From the NCBI GenBank assembly GCA_035307385.1, contig DATGID010000037.1:69979-133978 (forward strand): a DNA stretch of 64,000 nt, read 5' to 3'. This document shows, one piece after another, positions 35,038 to 43,950 of the stretch. Each line of letters opens with the position of its first letter. Positions within the stretch are counted from its first letter, which is position 1. The notes beneath the pieces were generated by a model. The model was not told the DNA's origin. It saw only the letters and a program-made list of their open reading frames with translations, and did not search any database. A program made the translations under genes and the position numbers. The DNA is from DATBHW01 sp035307385 (GTDB lineage Bacteria; Chloroflexota; Ktedonobacteria; Ktedonobacterales; DATBGS01).

Positions 35038-35991
35038 ATGGCTCGTTCCATGTCGTCAACAGTGGCATGGTCCTCATGGTTCACTCGCTGGCGTCGTACA
35101 GGTACGCCTCTCAACCAGGGAACCATCGGCCCGGTGGGCACACTCATTCGCCTGGTCGTCTTACTCCTGTTCGGAATCTTCTTTGGTCTTCCGCTGGTGT
35201 GGCTGATCCTCGCCACCACCAAAACAGATACCCAACTCTCGCAAGATTTTCCACTTTCCATCGGGTCGTTGAGCAAAATTGGCACGGATTGGCAGCATCT
35301 GCTCATCTTCGATGATGGGGTCATTACCCAATGGTACCTCAACTCGGTACTCTACGCGCTCGCTACACTGGTCCTGGCCCTGGCAATTTCGCTGCCAGCC
35401 GGGTACGCGCTGGCAACCGCCAAACCCAAGGCGCGATCACTACTTCTCTGGCTGACGCTGGTTGCTATGCTCTTGCCCATTTCGGCGCTCGTTCTGCCGC
35501 TCTTCCTGGAGATGAATGTCGTCCATCTCGTCGATACTCCCTGGGCCGTCATCCTCCCCACCGCCTTTTTCCCCTTTGGGGTCTATCTCGCCTTTGTCTA
35601 TTTCGCGGTGAGCCTCCCCAAAGATCTGCTGGCGGCAGCGCGCATCGATGGCGCGAGCGAGTGGCAGCTTTTCTGGCATATAGGCATTCCGCTTGCCCGT
35701 CCGCTGTTGGGGTTGCTTGTCTTTCTCAACTTCACCGCCACCTGGAACAACTACTTTTTACCCTTTGTCATGCTGCAAGACACCAACGTGTACAACCTCC
35801 CTGTAGGCTTGCAGGCACTGATTTCTTGCACCCCCGCGTTGACCCCGGCATGCGCAGGAGCAGATCTCCCCATTTACAAGGCTGAACTCTCACTGGCTGG
35901 GGTCATTATCGTCTTGCCCGTGGCGATCATCTTCATGTTTTCACAGCGCTTTGTGACCAGTGGTGTCCTCACCGGCAGTATCAAGGATTAA
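35038..35991 (+). CDS. Sugar ABC transporter permease, MalG/UgpE type
   Basis: 317 residues, six transmembrane helices. EAA loop LLAAARIDGASEWQLFWHIGIPLARPLLG and the C-terminal FSQRFVTSGVLTGSIKD are typical of MalG/UgpE. ATG 35038 follows GAGAAAGGGG; an upstream in-frame ATG at 35005 overlaps the previous gene. It forms the heterodimeric channel with the MalF-type protein; the ATPase is probably the UgpC-type protein at 28.8-30.0 kb. Confidence 0.92.
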   Translation: MARSMSSTVAWSSWFTRWRRTGTPLNQGTIGPVGTLIRLVVLLLFGIFFGLPLVWLILATTKTDTQLSQDFPLSIGSLSKIGTDWQHLLIFDDGVITQWYLNSVLYALATLVLALAISLPAGYALATAKPKARSLLLWLTLVAMLLPISALVLPLFLEMNVVHLVDTPWAVILPTAFFPFGVYLAFVYFAVSLPKDLLAAARIDGASEWQLFWHIGIPLARPLLGLLVFLNFTATWNNYFLPFVMLQDTNVYNLPVGLQALISCTPALTPACAGADLPIYKAELSLAGVIIVLPVAIIFMFSQRFVTSGVLTGSIKD

Positions 35992-36014
35992 CCGGCACGC
36001 AAGTACCGCTTCAG

Positions 36015-36036
36015 GGCTGCACCACACGGTGCAGCC
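36015..36036 (+). terminator. Hairpin terminator after the importer genes
   Basis: GGCTGCACC-acac-GGTGCAGCC, a 9-bp perfect stem with a 4-base loop, then TTAT. It is 23 bases past the permease stop. Confidence 0.7.
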
Positions 36037-36583
36037 TTATAGCGGGGAGCAAAAGGATTGAGTCTCTAGTCGCACTCGGACTATCGCTCCGGAGCGGCCT
36101 CGCTACCGAGAAAATTTTCTAAATTGCTCAATGTTAGGGGTCACCGCTATAGTTCTGTGTGTCCTCAAAGGGTTTTTGGTAAGATGACAATCTTCAAGTG
36201 CTGGGCTCCATACCAGCACCTATCAAGTTGATTCCGGTGAGACTGGCTGGGTGAACCTTGATTTCCTCCAAGCGCGTCACCTCATCCGATTTGGCCGTTC
36301 TCTCTGCCTGCATCCTCCCAGGTTAGAGGCAAGGGCAAAACAGTGAGAGCTTCTTTAGGCCATCCTCGTGATGGACCACGCCAAGCAAGAAGCACGCTGG
36401 AACAAAGCGGAAGATTTCAAGACCAGCCAAAACGATCTCGCCCATGTCATCATTTCTTTCTTCTTCTAACCAAAGCAAGGTTGGCCCATGTTCGCAACTT
36501 CGTCAGGGCACGTAACGGTATCAACGATACGGACGGGCCAAAGAGGCCATATTGGGCTGACGGCGCAGCGAGAGCGCTCAAAA
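36037..36583. other. Intergenic region between convergent transport operons
   Basis: About 550 bases with no supported gene. An open frame on the plus strand from 36343 runs antisense into the binding-protein gene and has no recognisable domain. Confidence 0.4.
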
Positions 36584-36632
36584 CGGTGAGGCCTGGTACT
36601 GAAGGCGACCATTTCAGTACCAGGCCTCACCG
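36584..36632 (-). terminator. 20-bp stem-loop terminator of the RbsABC-type operon
   Basis: 36584-36603 (CGGTGAGGCCTGGTACTGAA) pairs perfectly with 36613-36632 across a 9-base loop. On the minus strand the stem is followed by TTTT, which fits termination of the leftward binding-protein gene 52 bases upstream. Confidence 0.75.
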
Positions 36633-36684
36633 CGAGGAGGGGAGCACGAGACCAGGAGGGATTGCCTGTTATAAGGAGCCTGAT

Positions 36685-37686
36685 TTAGTCGGTAAAATTC
36701 GCACAGGTCGGGTTGAGCAACGCCTGTGTCGCTGGATCATTGAAGTTTGCCTTCGTGACGAGCGTAACACCGGTGTCCTCGTTCTGAGCCTTCACCCCGT
36801 TGCGGAGTTGGTCCACCATCGCTTTGAGGCTGTCATAGCCCATCTTAAAGGGGTTCTGAACCACCAGAGCGTCAACCGTTCCATCCTGCAGGCCTGCGGT
36901 CAAGGGGTCTGACGCATCGAACGAAATCAAGCGGACCTTCCCTCCCAGCGAGGCAGCCTTGAGGGCCTGCTCGGCGCCTTCACCACCTTGTTGGTTGGCA
37001 GCGTAGATGCCGTTGAGATCAGGATGCGCGCTCAGGATATTTTGGGTGATGCTTAACGCCTTGGCGGAATCACTGCCATCCGCTTGGTCGGCAACGATCT
37101 GAATGTTGGGATACTTGGCTTGCAATTCTTGCTTGAAGCCGTTCACCCGCTGGTCGTTGGTGGCAGAACCAGGAACGAATTCCAGGATCGCGATCTTGCC
37201 GGTTCCATTCAGCTCTGTCCCCAGCTGATCAGCCGCTTTGGCTGCCGCAGCTGTGTTACTGGTGGCAAAGAGCGGGATCGTTTGTGGGTCCGTTCCCGAA
37301 TCAAAATTGAAGATCGGAATGTTCGCGCTCGCCGCCTGCTGATTGACCGAAGCAAGCGCTTTGGCGTCGGTGGCGGCGTAGAGAATGCCGTCAGGCTTCT
37401 GGCTGATATAGTTCTGGATGAGCGAAATCTGGTCCGAAACCTGGGTATCGGTTTGCACGCCATCCCAGACCACATTGACATTCGGCACCTTGGATGCGTA
37501 GCACTTGAGGCCATTTTCCACAATGGTCCAATAGCTGCTGGCGAGCGATTTGGGAATACCAATGATTTTCAACGCTTTTGGCCCACTCGATGGGGTAGAG
37601 CCGCCACCACAAGCCGCAACTCCCAACATCAGGAAAACGGCCAGGATTGTAGCGAATGCGCGATAAGACCTTGTGTGTTTGAACAT
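36685..37686 (-). CDS. Periplasmic-type sugar-binding lipoprotein, RbsB family
   Basis: 333 residues. Signal and lipobox: ATILAVFLMLGVAACGGGS (lipidation near Cys26). The domain is of the ribose/galactose-binding type: KSLASSYWTIVENGLKCYA, PDGILYAATDAKALASVNQQ, INGIYAANQQGGEGAEQALK-like segments and ALVVQNPFKMGYDSLKAMVD. It delivers a sugar to the RbsC-type permease. It is separated from the permease stop by about 250 bases, so it may be partly independently expressed. Confidence 0.92.
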   Translation of the reverse strand: MFKHTRSYRAFATILAVFLMLGVAACGGGSTPSSGPKALKIIGIPKSLASSYWTIVENGLKCYASKVPNVNVVWDGVQTDTQVSDQISLIQNYISQKPDGILYAATDAKALASVNQQAASANIPIFNFDSGTDPQTIPLFATSNTAAAAKAADQLGTELNGTGKIAILEFVPGSATNDQRVNGFKQELQAKYPNIQIVADQADGSDSAKALSITQNILSAHPDLNGIYAANQQGGEGAEQALKAASLGGKVRLISFDASDPLTAGLQDGTVDALVVQNPFKMGYDSLKAMVDQLRNGVKAQNEDTGVTLVTKANFNDPATQALLNPTCANFTD

Positions 37687-37937
37687 GTTGCCCTCACCTT
37701 TTCAAAAGATGTTACCAACAATCTTGCGGCCACCAGCGCGTACCAGGAGTGGTTCTCCCACTCACGATAGCAATGAGAATAGGTGCTGATGCATCACCTC
37801 CTTTTGAGAAAGAGCGCATGTGTTCCCTATGGGCAAAGGAAGAAAGTCTCAAATCTTCTGTTGAGAGCACCCCTTGCCCAGGCAAACCATTTAGGCCATG
37901 CCAACGGGTGAGATTGATGTGATCGACGCAGCTTGCG

Positions 37938-39002
37938 TTAGGAAGAGAGCGAGGAAATTCGCCGCCGCCGGAATTGATCCCAAAGGACAGCCAGCCAAAT
38001 GACGACGCCGATAATGACGTTTTGCCAGAAGGAGTTAATGTCGAGGAGCACCGAGCCGTCGCGGATCACCCCGATGAGAAACACCCCGATGAGGGTGCCA
38101 ACAATGGTTCCCTGTCCACCGAAGAGGCTGGCCCCGCCAACCACCGTCGCGGCAATGACATCCAGTTCCAAGCCGATCCCAAAGTTGGGTTCGGCGATGC
38201 TCAGGCGTGAAACGGCGATCACGCCCGCCAAACCAGTCAGCAGGCCCAGGATGACATAGACCAGCAACAAATATCTTTTGACGGGAATACCCGAGAGGCG
38301 CGCTGCTTCCTGATTGGAGCCAATCGCGTAGGTATAGCGGCCCAGGCGGGTGTGGCTCAAGAGAAAATAGGCCAGAGCTGACAGCACCACCAGGATGATC
38401 AGCGCGACGGGGATACCAGACAGTTTTCCTAAGCCGATCACCCCAAAGTTCTGTGGCCCTAATTCGCTCTCTGGCCCGACCACGACGACCGCATTGGTGT
38501 AGACATCGGTGAGGCCGCGCACGACGGTCATCATGCCAAGCGTGGTAATAAAAGGATTCAAGTTGGTAACGCTGATGAGCACGCCATTTACCAAACCAAC
38601 AACTCCACCCGCGAGTACGGCAATGAGCATAGCCTGCGGCCAGTGCCATCCATGCGCAACCAGTTCAACTCCCACCACGCCGGTCATCGCAGCAGTCGAG
38701 CCGACCGACAAATCGATGCCTGCGGTGATGATGACAAAGGTCATGCCAAGCGCGATGGTAGCCGTGACCGCATTTTGTTCGATGATATTGATTAAGTTAT
38801 CCGTGGTCAGAAAGACCGGCGAGGCAAAGGAGAGAAAGATAAACACCACAATCAATGCGGCGGCGGCTGTCGCCTGCCCAATAAAGTCTCCCAGCCGTTC
38901 TCTCGCCCGCTGCACCACCATCCGCTGCCAGGCTTTCGGCTCTCCGTGAGGTGCCGCTTCGGCTCCGATCACCTCGTTTGTCGACTGGATGGCATCTTTC
39001 AT
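37938..39002 (-). CDS. Sugar ABC transporter permease, RbsC family
   Basis: 354 residues, eight to ten transmembrane helices. Family motifs: TFVIITAGIDLSVGSTAAMTG, TLGMMTVVRGLTDVYTNA, AIGSNQEAARLSGIPVKRYL and GGASLFGGQGTIVGTLIGV. The ATG overlaps the ATPase stop (ATGA, 38999-39002), so the two are translationally coupled. A hydrophilic N-terminus of about 45 residues precedes helix 1. Confidence 0.94.
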   Translation of the reverse strand: MKDAIQSTNEVIGAEAAPHGEPKAWQRMVVQRARERLGDFIGQATAAAALIVVFIFLSFASPVFLTTDNLINIIEQNAVTATIALGMTFVIITAGIDLSVGSTAAMTGVVGVELVAHGWHWPQAMLIAVLAGGVVGLVNGVLISVTNLNPFITTLGMMTVVRGLTDVYTNAVVVVGPESELGPQNFGVIGLGKLSGIPVALIILVVLSALAYFLLSHTRLGRYTYAIGSNQEAARLSGIPVKRYLLLVYVILGLLTGLAGVIAVSRLSIAEPNFGIGLELDVIAATVVGGASLFGGQGTIVGTLIGVFLIGVIRDGSVLLDINSFWQNVIIGVVIWLAVLWDQFRRRRISSLSS

Positions 39003-40507
39003 AGCGTCTCTCCTTCACTGGCTCCCGTAGCCAGCGCCATAACGCGCTCCTCGGTGAACTCGCTGCGCTGAAGTTCGCCGGCGATGCGTCCTTCGCGCAT
39101 GACGACCAGGCGGTCGCACATATTCAACAGTTCTGGCAAGTACGAGGAAATCATCACGATTGCGCGCCCCTCACTCGCCAGGGAGCCGATGAGTTCAAAT
39201 ATCTCTGCCTTGGCATTCACATCGATGCCACGCGAGGGTTCATCGAAAAAGAGCACACGTGCCTGGGTTTCCAGCCACCGCGCGACGATGACTTTTTGTT
39301 GGTTGCCGCCAGATAAGACCGTCACTTTTCGATGAAGCGATGGGGTGCGTATTTTGAGGCGGTCACGGGCGCGCACCGCAATGCGCTCTTCCTTGCCCAG
39401 ATCAATCCATGAGGCAACGGTTGGTAAATTGGTCAAGGTGATATTCTGCGCAATATCTAAGGTCATCGCCAAACCATCTCTTTTTCGGTCCTCGGTCAGG
39501 TAGCCAATGCCAGCGGCTATGGCACTGGCAGGGGACTGGATAGAGAGGCGCTTTCCTTCCAGCCAGATACTTCCCGCGTCGATAGGGTCCGCCCCAAAGA
39601 CAGCGCGCGCCAGCTCCGTTCGCCCCGACCCGACCAGCCCAGCAAAACCAAGAATTTCTCCGGCGCGGACTTCAAAGGAACACTGGTGAAGCACCCCACG
39701 TCGGGTGATTCCCTCAACGCGCAGCATCACCGGGCCAATCTTGGGTTCAGGTTTGGGATAGAGATTGTGGATGTCGCGCCCCACCATCAAACGGATGAGC
39801 TTCTGCTGATCAACCTCACTGCGCGGGAGTGTGGCAACGACTTTCCCATCGCGCATCACGGTCACGCGGTCAGCAATCTGGAAAATCTCATCCAGGCGGT
39901 GGGAGATGTAGAGAACGGCGATACCTTGATCCGTCAACCCACGAATGACAGCAAAGAGGTGGGCGATTTCCCTCTCTGTCAAGGTCGCTGTTGGTTCATC
40001 CATGATGACTAATTTCGCCTCAACATCCAGCGCCTTGGCAATTTCGACCATCTGCTGTTCCGCAACCGACAGAGTTGAGACGAGGCGCTTTGGGTCGATG
40101 TGCAATCCCACCCGTTGGAGGAGTTGGCGCGCTTGCTCGACCTCAGCGCGGTGATTGATGGCCCCGAACCGGGTACTTTCGCGGCCAAGAACAATGTTCT
40201 GCGCTATGGTGAGATGCGGCGCCAGGGCAAATTCTTGATACACCATCGAAATGCCCAGCCGTTGGGCATGTTGCGGATTGACAAAGTGTACTTCCTGCCC
40301 GTTCAGCACTACCGTCCCAGAGGTGGGCCGCTCGACCTGGGAAAGCAACTTCATCAGCGTCGATTTGCCAGCGCCGTTCTCCCCAGCGACGACATGCACC
40401 TCGCCAGGAAAGATATCAAGCGAGACAGTATTGACCGCCAGCACACCTGGGAACTTTTTTGAAATGTTGACCAGTTGGATGAGGGGCGATTGCTGTGATA
40501 ATGCCAT
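38999..40507 (-). CDS. Sugar ABC transporter ATPase, RbsA family (two ABC domains)
   Basis: 502 residues. Domain 1: Walker A GENGAGKSTLMKLL, signature LSVAEQQMVEIAKALD, Walker B LVIMDEPTATL. Domain 2: degenerate Walker A GLVGSGRTELARAVFG, signature LSGGNQQKVIVARWL, Walker B VLFFDEPSRGIDV. This tandem layout is characteristic of RbsA/MglA/XylG. ACAGGAGAGCAG precedes the ATG. First gene of the leftward operon rbsA-C-B. The imported sugar cannot be told, but the context suggests a hexuronate-related compound. Confidence 0.95.
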   Translation of the reverse strand: MALSQQSPLIQLVNISKKFPGVLAVNTVSLDIFPGEVHVVAGENGAGKSTLMKLLSQVERPTSGTVVLNGQEVHFVNPQHAQRLGISMVYQEFALAPHLTIAQNIVLGRESTRFGAINHRAEVEQARQLLQRVGLHIDPKRLVSTLSVAEQQMVEIAKALDVEAKLVIMDEPTATLTEREIAHLFAVIRGLTDQGIAVLYISHRLDEIFQIADRVTVMRDGKVVATLPRSEVDQQKLIRLMVGRDIHNLYPKPEPKIGPVMLRVEGITRRGVLHQCSFEVRAGEILGFAGLVGSGRTELARAVFGADPIDAGSIWLEGKRLSIQSPASAIAAGIGYLTEDRKRDGLAMTLDIAQNITLTNLPTVASWIDLGKEERIAVRARDRLKIRTPSLHRKVTVLSGGNQQKVIVARWLETQARVLFFDEPSRGIDVNAKAEIFELIGSLASEGRAIVMISSYLPELLNMCDRLVVMREGRIAGELQRSEFTEERVMALATGASEGETL

Positions 40508-40656
40508 ATCTGCTCTCCTGTTGTCTGCTATGACGTTCCCGCTCGAAGCCTCGGTTGGCTACTTCGTTCCCTCGGGCAGAAGCGAGAAAGGAGATACGTT
40601 GCATGCAGAATGAAGGTATCGTGTCCTGAAGACTTCCTCCCCAGGAGTTGGGAGAT

Positions 40657-40685
40657 ATATAACATAATAAGTATCACTCTGTCAA
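40657..40685 (-). promoter_or_regulatory. Promoter of the RbsACB-type operon
   Basis: On the minus strand TTGACA (40685-40680), 17-base spacer, TTATAT (40662-40657). The surroundings are strongly A/T rich compared with the coding DNA. Confidence 0.72.
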
Positions 40686-40838
40686 TAGAAATGAGTATGA
40701 TTTTTAAAAAAATATCCATTTCAGAAATGTGTGGCGACACGGTCTTTTCTCTCCGTAAAATTCTGTCCCTGAAAACCCACCGTCTCTCCAAACGAGAATA
40801 CATATGCTCTTGACGTCAGATACTTCAGAAGAGAGGGG

Positions 40839-40867
40839 TTGAAAAATTCTGATAAGTATGCTAAAGT
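40839..40867 (+). promoter_or_regulatory. Promoter of the second GntR gene
   Basis: TTGAAA (40839-40844), 17-base spacer ending TATGC, TAAAGT (40862-40867), an extended -10. It is divergent from the RbsA promoter about 155 bases away. Confidence 0.55.
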
Positions 40868-40986
40868 AAGCGATAACATCCTTCGCTCTTCTGATAAATG
40901 AGTATGCAATGACTCGAGATGAATAATACTTCTAGGAAATACAAGCGGAGCAAGGTAGTACACACATCGGCTAGGGGGATATCTTC

Positions 40987-41730
40987 ATGGAAAAAGAAAA
41001 ATCGCCGGGCTATCGTCCACAATATGAGCGCATCGCTGAGTTGATTGCGGAGTATATTGCCGAGCAACACCTCAGCCCCGGTGATCGCTTGCCGACAGAG
41101 CAGGAATTTGCCGAACAGTTTGGGGTCAGTCGCACCATCGTACGCGATGCGATCAAAATGTTGACACCCTCCGGGTTAGTACGTCCCCGCAGAGGAAGTG
41201 GCATTTTTGTTGGTGAAGAAGAGCAGCAGCCACCACAAATTTCTCGCTTGCATCTGGCTTCCCCCACAGCGCCAGAGCGCATTGGCGATTTATTTGAGTT
41301 TCGCTCCATCCAGGAGATGCATACGGCCCGCCTTGCGGCACGACATGTCACGGTTGCGGAATTACGCACCATCGAACATTTTTTATCGATGAATCAAGAA
41401 GCGGCGAAATCAGAAGACCGAGAAACATTCCTCAGAAGCGACGATGAATTTCATCGCAGTATTGCCATTGCCTCACACAATGTCTTTTTTGTGGAATCAG
41501 TGACTTCCATTCTTCAACTCCAAAGATGGGCTATCAATATCTTAACGGGAGGCGCGCCAGGGTCATCCTTATTAGCGGTGGAGCAGCACACGAGGCTGTT
41601 CGAAGCGATACGGGATGGAAAACCAGAGCAAGCTGCCGAGGCAGCTCGCGCCCATGTCGAATTTGTCTTTACCTCTTATCAACGAGAGGTCAGGCGTCGG
41701 CTGATGGGCGATGAGGATATTCTGTCTTGA
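40987..41730 (+). CDS. FadR-type GntR transcriptional regulator
   Basis: 247 residues. Winged helix at 15-80 (LSPGDRLPTEQEFAEQFGVS, RTIVRDAIKMLTPSGLVRPR, RGSGIFVGEE), then an FCD domain with DDEFHRSIAIASHN and the C-terminal His region (AARAHVEFVF). It is a paralogue of the regulator at 31.3 kb: both end with a YxxEVRRRxM-like tail. It is divergent from rbsA and just upstream of the catabolic genes, so it likely controls both (inference). Confidence 0.9.
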   Translation: MEKEKSPGYRPQYERIAELIAEYIAEQHLSPGDRLPTEQEFAEQFGVSRTIVRDAIKMLTPSGLVRPRRGSGIFVGEEEQQPPQISRLHLASPTAPERIGDLFEFRSIQEMHTARLAARHVTVAELRTIEHFLSMNQEAAKSEDRETFLRSDDEFHRSIAIASHNVFFVESVTSILQLQRWAINILTGGAPGSSLLAVEQHTRLFEAIRDGKPEQAAEAARAHVEFVFTSYQREVRRRLMGDEDILS

Positions 41731-41838
41731 ACCACGCTTGCTTATAACATAAGGTACTCCTTCGTACTCACCCTCTCAAGCTCCTGGATAGCATCCGTGG
41801 AGTGGGGACTTTTTGTGTCCAAAAGGAGTGTGTATCTC

Positions 41839-42765
41839 ATGCCCGATCCACTATCGCTTCATCCACTAGGAGCCACCAAATTACAGATACCTTCCCTGTG
41901 TGTTGGCTGCGCCGCGCTTGGCGACATGCCAGGAACATTTGCATACTCGGTTGAGGAAGTGCAGGCCCTCACAACCATCCGTGCTATCTTTGTGGGTCCG
42001 ATTCCCTTTGCCGACACGGCAGCCTCCTATGGTGACGGAGAAAGCGAGCGACGCATCGGTGTGGTGCTGCGGGAGCGCGGCGGGCTTCCCCCTGGATTTG
42101 TCCTGTCGACCAAAGCTGATCGTAATCTGCAAACAGGCGATTTCAGCGGCGACCAGATGAGCCGGAGTGTCGAGCGCAGCCTGAAGTTGCTCGGGGTTGA
42201 TCGCCTGCAAATCTGTTACCTCCATGACCCAGAACATGTAGGTTTCGCGGCGGCTATGGCGCCGGGTGGCCCGGTAGAGGTGCTCCAGCGCTTCCATGAG
42301 ACGGGAGTCATTCAGCATCTTGGGGTTGCCGGTGGCCCTATCGATCTGATGACTCGATTTGTCGAAACCGATCAGTTTACGGTGGCGATTTCCCATAACC
42401 GCTATACGCTGCTGAACCAGGAAGCTGACCCGTTTTGGGAGGTGTGTCAGCAGCATGAGGTAGCGGCAATCAACGGCGCCCCCTATGGTTCTGGAATCCT
42501 CGCCAAGGGAGCCAGCGCCTATCCGAGATATATGTATGGTCAGGCATCTGATGCTTATCTCCAGCGAGCCTTTGCCCTCGAAGCGCTCTGTCAGCGCTAT
42601 CAGGTGCCATTGGCAGCCGTAGCCTTGCAGTTCTCCTTGCGTGACCCGCGGATTGCTTCCACTATCGTTGGGATCACCAGGCCGGAGCGCATCCAGGAAA
42701 CTGTGGGGCTGGCACAGCTGCCCATCCCGGAGGAGATATGGGGGGACATTGCAGCGCTTCCCTGA
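41839..42765 (+). CDS. Aldo-keto reductase, aldose (fucose/galactose) dehydrogenase-like
   Basis: 308 residues. AKR catalytic tetrad: Asp and Tyr in FADTAASYGDGESERRIG, Lys in VLSTKADRN, His in CYLHDPEHVG. The C-terminal NADP-binding region reads ASTIVGITRPERIQETVG. The pattern matches D-threo-aldose/L-fucose dehydrogenases, which oxidise sugars to lactones. This would feed a lactonase such as the broken amidohydrolase at 47 kb. ATG 41839 is supported by AAAAGGAGTG; the frame begins 14 codons earlier. Confidence 0.85.
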   Translation: MPDPLSLHPLGATKLQIPSLCVGCAALGDMPGTFAYSVEEVQALTTIRAIFVGPIPFADTAASYGDGESERRIGVVLRERGGLPPGFVLSTKADRNLQTGDFSGDQMSRSVERSLKLLGVDRLQICYLHDPEHVGFAAAMAPGGPVEVLQRFHETGVIQHLGVAGGPIDLMTRFVETDQFTVAISHNRYTLLNQEADPFWEVCQQHEVAAINGAPYGSGILAKGASAYPRYMYGQASDAYLQRAFALEALCQRYQVPLAAVALQFSLRDPRIASTIVGITRPERIQETVGLAQLPIPEEIWGDIAALP

Positions 42766-42879
42766 CAATGATGACTTTACCATTGGGATGCTCTCCATCA
42801 CAAGAGCAGGCCGGATTATGACAAGTGGGCAGCGAATTTCTTGTAAGTAATCCTGCGTGTACAAAGAAAGGACCACGAG

Positions 42880-43899
42880 ATGCGTGCGCTCAGCCTTGAT
42901 GCTCCTGGGAAGCTACGAATGGTTGCTCTTGCTGATCCCTCGGAGCCTGGACCAGCAGAGGTACTCATCCGCGTCAGGCAGGTTGGCATCTGCGGAACTG
43001 ACTACCACGCATTTCATGGCAATCAGCCTTTTTTTACTTATCCCCGTGTTCTGGGGCACGAACTCAGCGTAGAAGTTGTGGAGGTTGGGAGCGAGGTCCA
43101 GCATCTTGTGAAGGGCGATCAGTGCGCCGTTCGTCCCTATCTCGCTTGCGGTTTTTGTCCAGCCTGTATGCGGGGTAAGCCGAATTGCTGCCTCTCTCTG
43201 CAAGTGTTTGGCGTGCATGTTGACGGCGGCTTGCGTGAGTTTGCGGTGCTGCCCGCTGCCTATTTGCACCCTGCCAGGACGCTTACCTTTGAGCAGCTTG
43301 CCCTGGTCGAACCCCTGGCTATCGGTGCCCATGCAGTTGCAAGGGCAGCGATTGCGGAAGATGAGCGCGTCCTTGTCGTCGGAGTAGGCCCGATTGGCCT
43401 GGCTGTCACACAATTCGCACTGTTGGCCGGAGCACAGGTGCTAGTGACAGACATCAACCAGCAGCGACTCGCCTTCTGCCAGGACCTTTGGCCTTCTGTC
43501 GGCTGTATTGATGGACGTGAGCCTCTCATCCAGACCCTGGAGAAATTCGTTGGAGATGATCTTCCTACGGTCGTCTTTGATGCGACGGGAAACGCCAAAT
43601 CGATGCAAGCGAGCTTCACCTATGTAGGGTTTGGAGGACGCGTGGTCTTTGTTGGATTATCCCAAAGCGATATTACCTTCTCTGACCCGCTTTTTCACAG
43701 CCGCGAAGTAACTCTACTCGCTAGCCGGAATGCCCTGGCCGCCGATTTCAACTCTATCATCGCTGCCCTTGAATCGGACATGTTCAGCCTTGCCCCCTGG
43801 ATGACCCATCACGCCACCCTCGAAACAGCTGCGGATGCGTTTGCACAATGGAGCGCGGCGAATAGCCTCGTGATTAAAGGCCTGATCAGCATCGAATAG
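42880..43899 (+). CDS. Zinc-dependent alcohol/polyol dehydrogenase (MDR family)
   Basis: 339 residues. Catalytic zinc ligands: Cys38 in QVGICGTDYHAFHG and His-Glu in VLGHELSVEV. Structural zinc cysteines: CGFCPACMRGKPNCC. Rossmann motif VLVVGVGPIGLAVTQFALLAG. This matches threonine/sorbitol/galactonate-type MDR enzymes acting on secondary alcohols with NAD. It probably interconverts an aldonate and a keto-acid in this locus (L-idonate or galactonate dehydrogenase-like, inference). AAGGACC lies before the ATG. Confidence 0.9.
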   Translation: MRALSLDAPGKLRMVALADPSEPGPAEVLIRVRQVGICGTDYHAFHGNQPFFTYPRVLGHELSVEVVEVGSEVQHLVKGDQCAVRPYLACGFCPACMRGKPNCCLSLQVFGVHVDGGLREFAVLPAAYLHPARTLTFEQLALVEPLAIGAHAVARAAIAEDERVLVVGVGPIGLAVTQFALLAGAQVLVTDINQQRLAFCQDLWPSVGCIDGREPLIQTLEKFVGDDLPTVVFDATGNAKSMQASFTYVGFGGRVVFVGLSQSDITFSDPLFHSREVTLLASRNALAADFNSIIAALESDMFSLAPWMTHHATLETAADAFAQWSAANSLVIKGLISIE

Positions 43900-43950
43900 T
43901 CACTTTATGCAGTTCAGGCATTCCCCGCGATGAGGGAAAGGAGACATACC

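Noticed and set aside
36343..36912. 189-codon plus-strand frame
   Set aside because: It reads antisense into the RbsB-type gene and across its terminator hairpin.
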